NCBI GenBank assembly: GCA_015057635.1
Contig: SVEB01000068.1
Span: forward strand, 1-64,000
From: Lachnospiraceae bacterium
GTDB lineage: Bacteria > Bacillota > Clostridia > Lachnospirales > Lachnospiraceae
DNA: 64,000 bases
Direction: 5' to 3'
The position numbers and the translations under genes were made by a program. The notes beneath the pieces are model-generated. The model did not search any database. It had not been told where the DNA came from and was given only the letters and a program-made list of their open reading frames with translations. Positions 26,890 to 35,373 of this stretch are shown here, piece by piece. Numbering within the stretch: position 1 is the first letter of the stretch; each line of letters starts with the position of its first letter.

Positions 26890-27155
26890 AACGTCATCGA
26901 TAATGAGCAAGGGAATGATGCGCAAGGGCATAGGCAAAGACAAGGGAAAAAACAAGAGTAAAGACAAAGTAAGGCCACAGGTAAGACACAGGCAAGACAA
27001 AGACAAGAACAAAGGTAAGTACAGAACCAAGGATAAGGATGAAATAAGGAACAGATATGGAGTGAGGAGGATGAATTAGTAGGAAAGAGCATGAAGAGAA
27101 CATAAAATAGAGAAATGAGGAGAGTAGAGTTAGAGAGCCGGAAACGGAATTTTAC
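26890..27155. other. Low-complexity intergenic region
   Basis: Purine-rich CAAG/AAAG/GACAAAG repeats without a clear period, about 26930-27060. A frame through it would encode a Lys/Asp-rich peptide, but there is no ribosome site and it runs out of the hairpin arm, so it is not called. Confidence 0.6.
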
Positions 27156-27184
27156 TTGCAGCGGGAAATAGGGAAGCGTATAAT
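27156..27184 (+). promoter_or_regulatory. Promoter of the transglutaminase-like gene
   Basis: TTGCAG (27156-27161) and TATAAT (27179-27184), 17 bases apart, about 100 bases before the start codon. Confidence 0.75.
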
Positions 27185-27282
27185 GAGAAACAAATATTGG
27201 GAAAAGATTGAGTAAACGTGGATCTGTGGGAATTCGTGCGATGTGACGTGGAATGGATCGGATGAATGAAAGGGGAAGAGGC

Positions 27283-28704
27283 ATGGATTGGAAGTATGAG
27301 GATATGGAGGAACGGAGGATTGGGCTTCCTCAAGACGTGAGAAGGATGAAGGAATATGGCGATTTTGAAGGGGCGAAGAGACGAATTGCAGTCTGGCTTG
27401 AAAAGGAGATTCCAGAGGCGCTTAGAAAGAGACTAAAAGAGGAGATTCCGGTACTTGAGATCCTTCCTATGGAGTATACGATTCCGAAGGAACAGGCGAT
27501 TTTGATGTGTAAGGAACGGATACGGAATTTTACGGAGGAGGAGTTTGAGAGAAGATGGGAAAACGGGGAGATTGACTGGATTTATGTAAATGGGGAAGTA
27601 AGGTTTTTTAGAAGATTTCTGGAGACTTTGCTTAAGGTGTTTATTCCGGGGAAGAGAGTAAAGGATGAGACATCTGATGTTGATGAGCTTGAGCAAAAGG
27701 CATTGGAGCAGGTTGTTCATAAGGTTAAGGAGAAAGGAAAGGTAACGTATCATTTCCGGATTCATGCGGGGATTAAAGTGAAGGAAGTGGCTTTTGAAAA
27801 GGGAATGTTGTCGGTACATATTCCATATCCGTTAGAACAGATGCAGGTACATAATGTAAGGCTTGTGGAGTCGAATATTAAGGAGCCTTTAATTGCTTCG
27901 AGGGATGCAGGGCAGAGGACGGTATTCGGCATGGTAAGGCAGCAGGAACCGGAAGAGATTTATATTGAGTATGAGTATGATAATAGTGTGAGGTATGTGG
28001 TATTGGATCCAAAGAAAGCGGAGGCATCGATTCAGCCGGTTTATACATGGGCGCTGGCAGATGGATTCGCAGATGCGGGGCCGGTACGGAAAGAGGACTT
28101 TTTGGAACAGGCACCTCATATTATATTTACACCATATTTGAAGGCATTGGCGGAGGAAATCGTAGGAGAAGAGACGAATATCGTGAGAAAGGCCAAAATG
28201 GTGTATGATTTCGTGACAACTAAGATTAAGTATTCGTTTATGCCGGAATATGTGGTGATGGATTCGATTGCAGAGTATGCGGCTATGAATGGAAGAGGAG
28301 ACTGTGGCGTACAGACGATTCTGTTTATTACACTGTTACGGATTCTTGGCATTCCGGCAAGGTGGCAGTCGGGGCTTTATGTGACACCTTATAGTGCAGG
28401 CAGCCATGACTGGGCGCAGTTTTATGTGGAACCATATGGATGGGTGTTTGCAGACTGCTCGTTTGGAGGAAGTGCTTACCGAAGGGGAGAGGAAGAGCTG
28501 TGGGAGTTTTACTTTGGGAATCTGGATCCATTCCGTATGCCGGCAAACAGCGTGTTTCAGCAAGAATTTTATCCAAGAAAGAAGTATCGGAGGACAGATC
28601 CGTTTGATAATCAGCGGGGAGAGGCAGAGTATGAGGATAGAGGACTCTCTTATGATGAATTGGAATGTTGTCGCAGAGTGATCGCGGCTTATGAAAAGGA
28701 GTAG
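27283..28704 (+). CDS. Transglutaminase-like cysteine peptidase/transferase domain protein
   Basis: 473 residues; the ATG at 27283 follows AGGGGAAGAGG, while an in-frame ATG at 27253 does not. The transglutaminase-core triad is visible: C341 in GRGDCGVQT, H375 in GSHDWAQFYV and D391 in FADCSFGG. The first 300 residues are charged and unassigned. No signal peptide or membrane helix, so it appears cytosolic. Such domains cleave or transfer amide bonds; the substrate is unknown. It stands alone with its own promoter. Confidence 0.88.
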   Translation: MDWKYEDMEERRIGLPQDVRRMKEYGDFEGAKRRIAVWLEKEIPEALRKRLKEEIPVLEILPMEYTIPKEQAILMCKERIRNFTEEEFERRWENGEIDWIYVNGEVRFFRRFLETLLKVFIPGKRVKDETSDVDELEQKALEQVVHKVKEKGKVTYHFRIHAGIKVKEVAFEKGMLSVHIPYPLEQMQVHNVRLVESNIKEPLIASRDAGQRTVFGMVRQQEPEEIYIEYEYDNSVRYVVLDPKKAEASIQPVYTWALADGFADAGPVRKEDFLEQAPHIIFTPYLKALAEEIVGEETNIVRKAKMVYDFVTTKIKYSFMPEYVVMDSIAEYAAMNGRGDCGVQTILFITLLRILGIPARWQSGLYVTPYSAGSHDWAQFYVEPYGWVFADCSFGGSAYRRGEEELWEFYFGNLDPFRMPANSVFQQEFYPRKKYRRTDPFDNQRGEAEYEDRGLSYDELECCRRVIAAYEKE

Positions 28705-28773
28705 GCGAGGGCAATGATCAATAAGCTTCTAATGGGGCTAAGGCTTATAAGCGGAGTCTGTAAAAGGCAGTAA

Positions 28774-28940
28774 GAAGATGTGAGAATAGTGTACAAAGAA
28801 TAGATAATAATAGTGGGTAAAGAAGAGATAAGGATAGTGTAAAAAAATATACAAGAATCGTATAAAAAGAAGATACAAAAGTAGTGCAGAAAGAAGATAT
28901 AAAAATACTGTAGAAAGAAGATATAAGAATACTGTAGAAA
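28774..28940. repeat. 24-bp tandem repeat, seven imperfect copies
   Basis: Units of 24 bases (one of 23) run end to end. The last three, at 28869, 28893 and 28917, are nearly identical (GAAGATATAAGAATACTG with GTAGAAA). Earlier copies drift but keep GAAGA and TAGTG/TACTG. A-rich, with no ribosome site or plausible gene. Confidence 0.85.
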
Positions 28941-28944
28941 AAAG

Positions 28945-28972
28945 AGAGGACAGGCAACATGCCTGTCTTTCT
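28945..28972. terminator. Hairpin after the 24-bp repeats
   Basis: GACAGGCA-ACA-TGCCTGTC followed by TTTCTTGTT. It could end the transglutaminase-like transcript about 240 bases after the stop. Confidence 0.65.
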
Positions 28973-29032
28973 TGTTATAAAAGCGCATTTGGCAGTGAAA
29001 ACAGAGAATAGGAAAAATAATAAAAGAAGAGA

Positions 29033-29061
29033 TTGACAAAATAAGGAAAAAGAATTATGAT
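29033..29061 (+). promoter_or_regulatory. Sigma-A promoter of the Trp T-box operon
   Basis: TTGACA (29033-29038) and TATGAT (29056-29061), 17 bases apart. Confidence 0.8.
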
Positions 29062-29084
29062 ACAAATAAATTTAAACTGCGAAA

Positions 29085-29368
29085 GCAGTAATGATGAAAC
29101 CGTTGAGAAAGAGGAGTAAGCATTTGCACAAGATTACAGAGAGCCGCTGGTGGTGAGAATGCGGTGTGGAGTCGTTTGCTGAATGGACTTTCGAGGGCGG
29201 TCCTGAACCGGATTGAAGTAGGGGCCGACGGAAACCATAACCGTTATCGATATGGCATATATGATAGTATATGAGAAAAGAGGACTTAGGTCAATTTGAG
29301 TGGTACCGCGGATCGGATGTATTCGTCTCAAACAATTAGTGAAAGCTGATTGTTTGAGACTTTTTTAT
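29085..29368 (+). promoter_or_regulatory. T-box leader, tryptophan specific
   Basis: T-box sequence GAGTGGTACCGCGG at 29298-29311, then a terminator with arms GTCTCAAACAAT and ATTGTTTGAGAC plus T6. Stem I starts near GATGAAACCGTTGAGAAAGA. In CTGAATGGACTTTCGAGG the specifier reads TGG (29184-29186), the tryptophan codon, in the same CTGAA-NNN-A setting as the Tyr leader at 32397. This makes the following ABC importer a probable tryptophan transporter. Confidence 0.92.
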
Positions 29369-29541
29369 TTTACAGGAAGTTTATATCTTATAGGTGAGTT
29401 TGTGCTGAAGGATAAAAACTCTGAAGAATAGAATTAGGCAGAATACAAATTACGAAGAAAAGAAATTCCGCATGCCTGTTTCTCCTATACCAACACTAGC
29501 AGTCATAATTTTAAACCAATTAAAGCAGGGAGGACAAATTT

Positions 29542-30564
29542 ATGAAATTAAGCAGTTGTAAAGGTTCAAGAAGAAAAGGTCTCACAATGTTAGGCATTGT
29601 TCTTATGATGGGGGCATCCGTATTATCCGGATGTGATAAGAAGAAGGATGATACGATTAAGGTTGGAATTGGGCAGTTTGCGGAACATGGATCGCTCGAT
29701 AACTGCCGGAACGGTTTTATAGAGGGACTTAAGGCGGCAGGATATACGGAAGGTGAGAATATCACCTTTTATTATGAGAATGCACAGACAGATGGAGGAA
29801 TAGCAAGCCAGATCGTGGATAATTTCCTAGAAAAGGGGTGTGATCTGATCTGCGGTATTGCGACGCCAATGGCACAGAGTGCATATGGTGCGGCAAAGAA
29901 ACAGGATGTACCGGTTATCTTTACGGCAGTGACCGATCCGGTGGCGGCAGAGCTTGCAAATGCCGATGGTACACCGGCAGGTAATGTGACAGGCACAAGC
30001 GATAAGCTTCCGGTTGAAATGCAGCTTGAGATGATTCGTGAGGTGATGCCGGGGGCGAAGACGATTGGGATTTTATACTGCACAAGCGAGGTTAACTCCA
30101 TTTCCGCGATTGAGGAATACAAAGAGGCAGCAGGAGAGTTCGGATTTACGATTGTGGAGAGCGGCATTCAGACAACAGCGGATATCCCGTTAGCAGCAGA
30201 CGGACTCATTGGGCAGGTGGACTGTCTTACCAATCTGACAGATAATACGGTTGTAAGCTGCCTGCCGGTTATATTGGAGAAGGCCCGGGAGGCAGGGATC
30301 CCGATATTCGGAAGTGAAGTGGAGCAGGTGAAGATCGGCTGTCTTGGGGCGGTAGGACTTGATTATTATTCCCTTGGCATTCAGACTGGCAAGATGGCAG
30401 CACAGGTATTAAGGGGAGAGAAGAAAGCTTGCGAGATACCATTTGAGGTAATAGAAGAAGCTGCATTTTATGGGAATACAGCAGTGGCGGAGAAGTTAGG
30501 GATCACGATCCCGGATGCTTTAATTGAAAAGGCGGCACAGATGTTTGATACGATTGAGCAGTAG
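29542..30564 (+). CDS. ABC substrate-binding lipoprotein, probable tryptophan importer (TrpX-like)
   Basis: 340 residues. The signal peptide ends in LSGC. The mature protein is of the ABC_sub_bind family (TIKVGIGQFAEHGSLDNCRNGFIEGL, then YENAQTDGGIASQIVDNFLEKGCDLICGIATPMAQSA, split here only by reading). Tryptophan specificity is inferred from the Trp T-box and from known Trp T-box-controlled trpXYZ operons in Firmicutes. Ribosome site AGGGAGGA precedes the ATG. Confidence 0.88.
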   Translation: MKLSSCKGSRRKGLTMLGIVLMMGASVLSGCDKKKDDTIKVGIGQFAEHGSLDNCRNGFIEGLKAAGYTEGENITFYYENAQTDGGIASQIVDNFLEKGCDLICGIATPMAQSAYGAAKKQDVPVIFTAVTDPVAAELANADGTPAGNVTGTSDKLPVEMQLEMIREVMPGAKTIGILYCTSEVNSISAIEEYKEAAGEFGFTIVESGIQTTADIPLAADGLIGQVDCLTNLTDNTVVSCLPVILEKAREAGIPIFGSEVEQVKIGCLGAVGLDYYSLGIQTGKMAAQVLRGEKKACEIPFEVIEEAAFYGNTAVAEKLGITIPDALIEKAAQMFDTIEQ

Positions 30565-30590
30565 ATCTACAACATATAGGGGGCGCGAAG

Positions 30591-31472
30591 ATGACAGTTT
30601 TATTAGGGATACTGGAAGAAGGATTTGTATATGCCATTATGGCGCTTGGAGTGTATATCACGTATAAGATACTGGATTTTCCGGATCTTTCGGTGGATGG
30701 GACATTTCCATTAGGAGGAGCTGTGGCGGCGGCACTGTTATGCAAAGGAGTAAATCCATGGCTTACCCTGGTCCTTGCTTTTCTGGTAGGAGCTCTTGCT
30801 GGAATCGGAACCGGACTGATTCATGTAAAGCTTAAGGTGAGGGATCTGTTATCTGGCATTATCATGATGACGGCTCTTTACTCGGTGAATTTAAAGATTG
30901 CCGGAAAAGCCAATCTGCCGATCTTTAGCAGGGAGACTATTTTTGAGAATGCATGGATAGAAGCAATGCTGCCGGATGGAGTGAAGCGATATGTTACGGT
31001 CATTTTGCTGTTTTTGATTCTGTTAGCAGGAAAACTTGCATTGGATGCTTATCTAAAGACACGTTCCGGATATCTTCTTCGGGCAGCAGGCGATAATGAG
31101 ACGCTTGTTACATCATTAGCAAAGGATAAAGGGCTTGTAAAGATTACCGGCCTTGCCATCGCCAATGCATTCGCAGCACTGGCGGGATGTGTGTATGTCG
31201 AGATGAATGGATTCTTTGAGATCTCCACCGGGACCGGGACGATTGTGATCGGGCTTGCCAGTGTGATTATTGGAACGAGTCTCTTTAAGAATGTATCATT
31301 TTTTAAGCCCACCACAGCGGTGATTGCAGGATCTTTGCTTTATAAATGGTGTGTATCAAGAGCAATCCGGTTTGGCCTTCCATCCAATGATCTAAAGCTT
31401 GTCACATCGGTGCTGTTTTTGATTATTTTGGTATTTAGTGAGAAGAAACGGAGGGGGAAGAAGAATGCTTGA
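30591..31472 (+). CDS. ABC permease, probable tryptophan importer (TrpY-like)
   Basis: 293 residues with about eight hydrophobic segments. It begins LLGILEEGFVYAIMALGVYITYKILDFPDLSVDG-like sequence, typical of the permease partner of ABC_sub_bind proteins, and has LRAAGDNETLVTSLAKDKG as the coupling region. Starts 27 bases after the lipoprotein stop and overlaps the ATPase gene by 8 bases, so translation is coupled. Confidence 0.9.
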   Translation: MTVLLGILEEGFVYAIMALGVYITYKILDFPDLSVDGTFPLGGAVAAALLCKGVNPWLTLVLAFLVGALAGIGTGLIHVKLKVRDLLSGIIMMTALYSVNLKIAGKANLPIFSRETIFENAWIEAMLPDGVKRYVTVILLFLILLAGKLALDAYLKTRSGYLLRAAGDNETLVTSLAKDKGLVKITGLAIANAFAALAGCVYVEMNGFFEISTGTGTIVIGLASVIIGTSLFKNVSFFKPTTAVIAGSLLYKWCVSRAIRFGLPSNDLKLVTSVLFLIILVFSEKKRRGKKNA

Positions 31473-32238
31473 ATTACAAAATCTGAATAAATATTATAAT
31501 CCGGGAACGGTAAATGAGATGTGTCTGTTTCGGGATTTCAATTTACAGATTGCGGATCATGAATTTGTGTCAGTAGTGGGATCAAATGGATCGGGAAAGA
31601 CATCTATGCTAAATCTGATCTGTGGGAGCATCCCGCTTGATGGCGGAAAGATTATGGCAAATGGAAAAGATATCTCGAACCTTCCGGACTATAAGAGAAA
31701 TAAAAGAATCGGAAGGGTATATCAAAATCCCTCGCTTGGAACATGCCCGAATATGACAATTTTAGAAAATATGTCATTAGCAGATAATAAGGGGAAGCAA
31801 TTCAATTTAAGAAAAGGGACAAATAAAAGCAGGATTCATTATTATAAAGAGCTGTTGGCAAGTCTTAACCTGGGATTGGAGGAAAAGCTGGATGTAAAGG
31901 TCGGCTCGCTTTCAGGAGGACAGCGGCAGGCAATGGCACTTTTAATGTGTACGATGAGTGAGATTGAGTTTTTGATTTTAGATGAGCATACGGCGGCCTT
32001 GGATCCAAAGACAGCGGATCGGATTATGGAGCTGACTGATCAGGGTGTAAGGGAGAAAAAGCTGACCACGATTATGGTAACCCATAACCTTAGATATGCC
32101 GTAGAGTATGGATCCCGTATCCTTATGATGCATGAAGGAAATGTTGTCTTAGATAAAAAAGGGGAAGAGAAGAAAAGGCTTTCCGCTAGTGATCTGTTGG
32201 ATCAGTTTACGCATATCAGCATTGAATGCGGCAACTAA
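31465..32238 (+). CDS. ABC ATP-binding protein, probable tryptophan importer (TrpZ-like)
   Basis: 257 residues from MLELQNLNKYYNPG; GGAGGGGG lies about 9 bases upstream, and the longer frame is permease sequence. Walker A GSNGSGKTS, signature SLSGGQRQAM, Walker B FLILDEHTAALDP and H-loop MVTHN are all intact. It drives the importer formed with the two preceding genes. Confidence 0.94.
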   Translation: MLELQNLNKYYNPGTVNEMCLFRDFNLQIADHEFVSVVGSNGSGKTSMLNLICGSIPLDGGKIMANGKDISNLPDYKRNKRIGRVYQNPSLGTCPNMTILENMSLADNKGKQFNLRKGTNKSRIHYYKELLASLNLGLEEKLDVKVGSLSGGQRQAMALLMCTMSEIEFLILDEHTAALDPKTADRIMELTDQGVREKKLTTIMVTHNLRYAVEYGSRILMMHEGNVVLDKKGEEKKRLSASDLLDQFTHISIECGN

Positions 32239-32255
32239 ATTTCCCCAAAAAACAT

Positions 32256-32284
32256 TTGACAGAAGAAACGGATGGTGCTATAGT
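32256..32284 (+). promoter_or_regulatory. Sigma-A promoter of the tyrS leader
   Basis: TTGACA (32256-32261) and TATAGT (32279-32284), 17 bases apart, 17 bases after the ABC gene stop. Confidence 0.8.
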
Positions 32285-32317
32285 AACTATTAACATAAAT
32301 TCCATACAATAAGGCTG

Positions 32318-32606
32318 TGAAAAGAAAGAGTAAGAATGAAGGCGTTCCAACAGAAAGCTGCCGGGTGATGAGAGGCGCGGGAACACATATTCTGAATACA
32401 TCTTAGAGCTTCGCACCGAACGAGGAGTTACCTTAAGTAGGCTGTCGACGGTTCCCTGCACCCGTTATCGTGCTAGAGTATCACCATACAGATTTGTATG
32501 CGTACTTGAAGAGGTTAGCTGTGTGAGCAGCTAATGAACAGAGGTGGTAGCGCGTGACGAAACGCCCTCTGAAACGATGAAAGTCGTTTCAGAGGGCGTT
32601 TTTTAT
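32318..32606 (+). promoter_or_regulatory. T-box leader, tyrosine specific
   Basis: T-box sequence AGAGGTGGTAGCGCG at about 32539-32554, then a terminator with arms AACGCCCTCTGAAACGA and TCGTTTCAGAGGGCGTT plus a T-run. Stem I starts near GAAAAGAAAGAGTAAG. CTGAATACATCTTAGAG contains TAC at 32397-32399, a tyrosine codon, matching tyrS. Confidence 0.94.
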
Positions 32607-32719
32607 ATTCCCGGAATTCGTATTTTAAACGGATAGCAGAACCGATACCTGGAAAACAACAACCATCTAAGCAGCCTTTCGATTTATGTAAAACCATAAA
32701 AAAGAAAGGAAGAATTATT

Positions 32720-33931
32720 ATGAAATCAGCACAGGAACAGTTTGCAATCATTAAAAAAGGAGCCAGCCAGATCATTTCAGAAGAAGGTTTGATGGAGAAG
32801 CTATTAGAATCCGTAAAGGAAGAAAGGCCGCTTATCATCAAGTTTGGCTTAGATCCGTCCGCACCGGATATTCATCTCGGGCATACGGTGGCACTTCGAA
32901 AGATCAGACAGATGCAGGATTTAGGCCATAAGGCGGTTATCATTATCGGGGATTTCACCGGACAGATCGGAGATCCGACCGGAAGATCGAAGGGCAGAAA
33001 AGCACTTTCCAAAGAACAGGTAAGAGAGAATGCCGCAACTTATATGGAACAGATCTTTAAGGTGATTGATCCGAGTAAGACGGAAGTAAGGTTTAACAGT
33101 GAATGGCTGGAGAAACTAAACTTTGAGGATGTGATCCGTCTGGCATCTACGACAACCGTTGCCAGAATGTTAGAGCGGGATGATTTTAAGAAGAGATACC
33201 AGGAGAATGTGCCGATCGGCCTTCATGAATTCTTTTACCCATTGATGCAGGCGTACGATTCGGTTCAGATTCATGCGGATATTGAGTTAGGAGGAACGGA
33301 ACAGACGTTTAATGTGCTGATGGGGAGAGCATTACAGAAAGCAAAAGGGGAAAAAGAGCAGACTGCGATCTTTATGCCGTTATTAGAAGGTCTTGATGGT
33401 GTGGAAAAGATGAGCAAGTCATTAGGCAACTATATCTGTGTGGACGAGGAGCCGGAAGTGATGTTCAAAAAGGTGATGGAAGTGCCGGATTCTTTGATTA
33501 TTCGTTACTTTACCCTTGTAACCGATGTGAGCATGGATGCGATTAAAGAGATGGAAAAAGAGATGGAAGAGGGAAGAAATCCAAGGGAAGTGAAGCTTAT
33601 GTTAGCAAAGGAGATCACCCGCATATACCATGGAGAGGAAGCAATGCTAAGAGCAGAGAAGTACTTTGAAACCGTATTTCGGGAAGGCAGGATACCGGAT
33701 CAGATGCCGGAGATTATGCTAAGCACCAAAGAGGATACGCTGATTTCCATTATTCCAAGGCTGATGGAGCTAAAACTCATTCCTTCCGGAAGTGAATTTA
33801 GAAGACTGATCAGTCAGGGCGGTGTCACACTCAATGAAGAAAAGGTATTTGATATCAATCGGATGTTTGTAGAGAAAGAAAATGTCTTGAAAATCGGAAA
33901 GAAGAAATTCGTGCGACTTCTTAGATTATAA
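32720..33931 (+). CDS. tyrS: Tyrosyl-tRNA synthetase
   Basis: 403 residues, class I. The HIGH motif is HLGH at 52-55 and KMSKS is at 230-234 (VEKMSKSLGNY). QIGDPTGR and the C-terminal S4 RNA-binding domain (FRRLISQGGVTLNEEKV) are present. The closest match by memory is the TyrZ-like subfamily (SAPDIHLGHTVALRKIRQMQDLG). AAAGGAAG precedes the ATG. Controlled by the Tyr T-box. Confidence 0.97.
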   Translation: MKSAQEQFAIIKKGASQIISEEGLMEKLLESVKEERPLIIKFGLDPSAPDIHLGHTVALRKIRQMQDLGHKAVIIIGDFTGQIGDPTGRSKGRKALSKEQVRENAATYMEQIFKVIDPSKTEVRFNSEWLEKLNFEDVIRLASTTTVARMLERDDFKKRYQENVPIGLHEFFYPLMQAYDSVQIHADIELGGTEQTFNVLMGRALQKAKGEKEQTAIFMPLLEGLDGVEKMSKSLGNYICVDEEPEVMFKKVMEVPDSLIIRYFTLVTDVSMDAIKEMEKEMEEGRNPREVKLMLAKEITRIYHGEEAMLRAEKYFETVFREGRIPDQMPEIMLSTKEDTLISIIPRLMELKLIPSGSEFRRLISQGGVTLNEEKVFDINRMFVEKENVLKIGKKKFVRLLRL

Positions 33932-33970
33932 TGCTCCATATTTCACCAATAAAAAAGTTGAAAAAAGTTG

Positions 33971-33999
33971 TTGACAAACTGTTTTAAAGTAGATATAAT
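33971..33999 (+). promoter_or_regulatory. Promoter of the tRNA-Val/tRNA-Met operon
   Basis: TTGACA (33971-33976) and TATAAT (33994-33999), exact consensus with a 17-base spacer, 35 bases before the first tRNA. Confidence 0.9.
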
Positions 34000-34034
34000 A
34001 TATCTCGTACTCGGCGCTTCGAGTGCGAGAACAT

Positions 34035-34107
34035 GGGATCATAGCTCAGCTGGGAGAGCATCTGCCTTACAAGCAGAGGGTCATAGGTTCGAGTCCTATT
34101 GGTCCCA
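34035..34107 (+). tRNA. tRNA-Val (anticodon TAC)
   Basis: 73 bases. Acceptor GGGATCA pairs with TGGTCCC, then discriminator A. Anticodon loop CTTACAA at 34066-34072 in a TCTGC/GCAGA stem; T arm GGTTCGAGTCC. No encoded CCA. Confidence 0.96.
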
Positions 34108-34133
34108 TTTTACGGATAATCCGTAATCCATAT

Positions 34134-34207
34134 GGCGAAATAGCTCAGTTGGCTAGAGCACACGGTTCATACCCGTGGTGTCGTGGGTTCAAATCCCTCT
34201 TTCGCTA
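34134..34207 (+). tRNA. tRNA-Met (anticodon CAT)
   Basis: 74 bases. Acceptor GGCGAAA pairs with TTTCGCT (one G-T at the end), anticodon stem CACGG/CCGTG with CAT. The acceptor and D arm (TAGCTCAGTTGGCTAGAGCA) resemble elongator tRNA-Met rather than the initiator. A tRNA-Ile with modified CAT cannot be wholly excluded. Confidence 0.9.
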
Positions 34208-34214
34208 TTATTTT

Positions 34215-34246
34215 AAAAGAGTTTCGTACGCGAAGCTCTTTTTTGT
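34215..34246 (+). terminator. Terminator of the tRNA operon
   Basis: AAGAGTTTCG-TACG-CGAAGCTCTT followed by T-rich sequence. Confidence 0.85.
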
Positions 34247-34422
34247 TATATAGGAATAAGAGTTTCAAGATTACAATGCGAAGTTTTAAAAGGCAGTAAA
34301 GAAGCAAGACCAAAAATCATTCTGTTTGGAAGAAAAGCCGCATAGTTTTTCTAGAAACGGACAGTGTATCAATAGGGGACGCTGTTGCAACTGATAACAT
34401 CGATAGAAAGCATGGTGATACA

Positions 34423-34992
34423 ATGAGAGTAGGAATGGGATATGATGTTCATAAATTAGTGGAGAACCGGGATCTGATCTTAGGCGGTGTCAAAGTTCCT
34501 TATGAAAAGGGATTGTTAGGACATTCGGATGCGGATGTACTATTACATGCCATTATGGATGCGCTTTTAGGCGCAGCCGGCCTTGGCGATATCGGAAGAC
34601 ATTTTCCGGATACAGATGAAGCGTATAAAGGTGCTTCCAGTATCGCTTTATTAAAGCATGTGAAGACGCTGTTAGATGAAAAATGTTATATCATCGGGAA
34701 TATTGATGCTACTGTGATCGCACAGCGTCCAAAGTTAGCGCCGTTTATTCCTGAGATGGTTACAAACATAGCTAAGGCACTGGAACTTGAGGAGAATCAG
34801 GTGAATGTAAAGGCAACAACCGAAGAGGGCTTAGGATTTACCGGAATGGGAGAAGGAATCTCTTCTCAGGCAATCTGTATGCTGACAACCGTTGATAATT
34901 ACAGCTATGGCAATTCTTTTGTATATGATCCGAACCAGCAAGAGGCACCTTCCAAATGCTCTTCCTGCAGCGGATGCTGTAAGAATAAATAA
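34423..34992 (+). CDS. ispF: 2-C-methyl-D-erythritol 2,4-cyclodiphosphate synthase
   Basis: 189 residues against a usual 155-160. The core is standard: metal ligands D8 and H10 in [29 protein letters not shown], and [17 protein letters not shown] at the end of the fold. It makes the cyclodiphosphate in the MEP isoprenoid pathway. After the core there is a tail of about 30 residues ending [12 protein letters not shown], with five cysteines, which the enzyme family does not need. The ribosome site is weak (AAAGCATGGTGATACA); the ATG at 34423 fits the family N-terminus exactly. Confidence 0.95.
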   Translation: MRVGMGYDVHKLVENRDLILGGVKVPYEKGLLGHSDADVLLHAIMDALLGAAGLGDIGRHFPDTDEAYKGASSIALLKHVKTLLDEKCYIIGNIDATVIAQRPKLAPFIPEMVTNIAKALELEENQVNVKATTEEGLGFTGMGEGISSQAICMLTTVDNYSYGNSFVYDPNQQEAPSKCSSCSGCCKNK

Positions 34993-35022
34993 GAAGCAGG
35001 CGTAAGGTTCTGTTTGAAACGG

Positions 35023-35051
35023 TTGACAAAATGAAAAAAGTTGCATACAAT
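35023..35051 (+). promoter_or_regulatory. Sigma-A promoter of the Cys T-box operon
   Basis: TTGACA (35023-35028) and TACAAT (35046-35051), 17 bases apart. Confidence 0.8.
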
Positions 35052-35074
35052 AAATACAAATTTATATTTGAAAT

Positions 35075-35308
35075 GCGTTGAGCGGAAAGAGTAGCTTCAA
35101 GGAATATAACAGAGATGGATTGTCACCGGCTGAAAGCAGTCCTTATAGGAATCGAAGTGAAGTGCCTCCGGGAGCAGGCTTTGCGAAAAAAAGTAGCAAA
35201 GCACGGTAGCAGCCGTTATGTGTATGAGATTGCATTCCTTTGAATGCAAATTAGAGTGGAACCGCGGATTAACTTCGTCTCTTGTTTAGAGACGGAGTTT
35301 TTTTATTT
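35075..35308 (+). promoter_or_regulatory. T-box leader, cysteine specific
   Basis: T-box sequence AGAGTGGAACCGCGG at 35253-35267, followed by terminator arms AACTTCGTCTC and GAGACGGAGTT with T7. Stem I starts near GTTGAGCGGAAAGAGTAG. GAAGTGCCTCCGGGAG contains TGC at 35163-35165, a cysteine codon, matching cysE and cysS. Confidence 0.93.
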
Positions 35309-35373
35309 TCAGGGATTTTTAGAGTGGTTCTTTTGAAATATTGTTTGAGCAGTATGGGGGAGATAAGTAAATT

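Noticed and set aside
26551-26920. Hairpin copy 4 as a classical insertion sequence
   Set aside because: No transposase gene or fragment is present and the inverted repeats fill the whole element; at most it could be non-autonomous.
26846-27079. 77-residue Lys/Asp-rich frame after hairpin copy 4
   Set aside because: It begins inside the hairpin arm, has no ribosome site at any in-frame ATG, and its composition follows the purine-rich low-complexity DNA.
34023-34253. 76-residue frame spanning the two tRNA genes
   Set aside because: It covers both tRNAs, which have complete cloverleaf features, so it is a chance frame.
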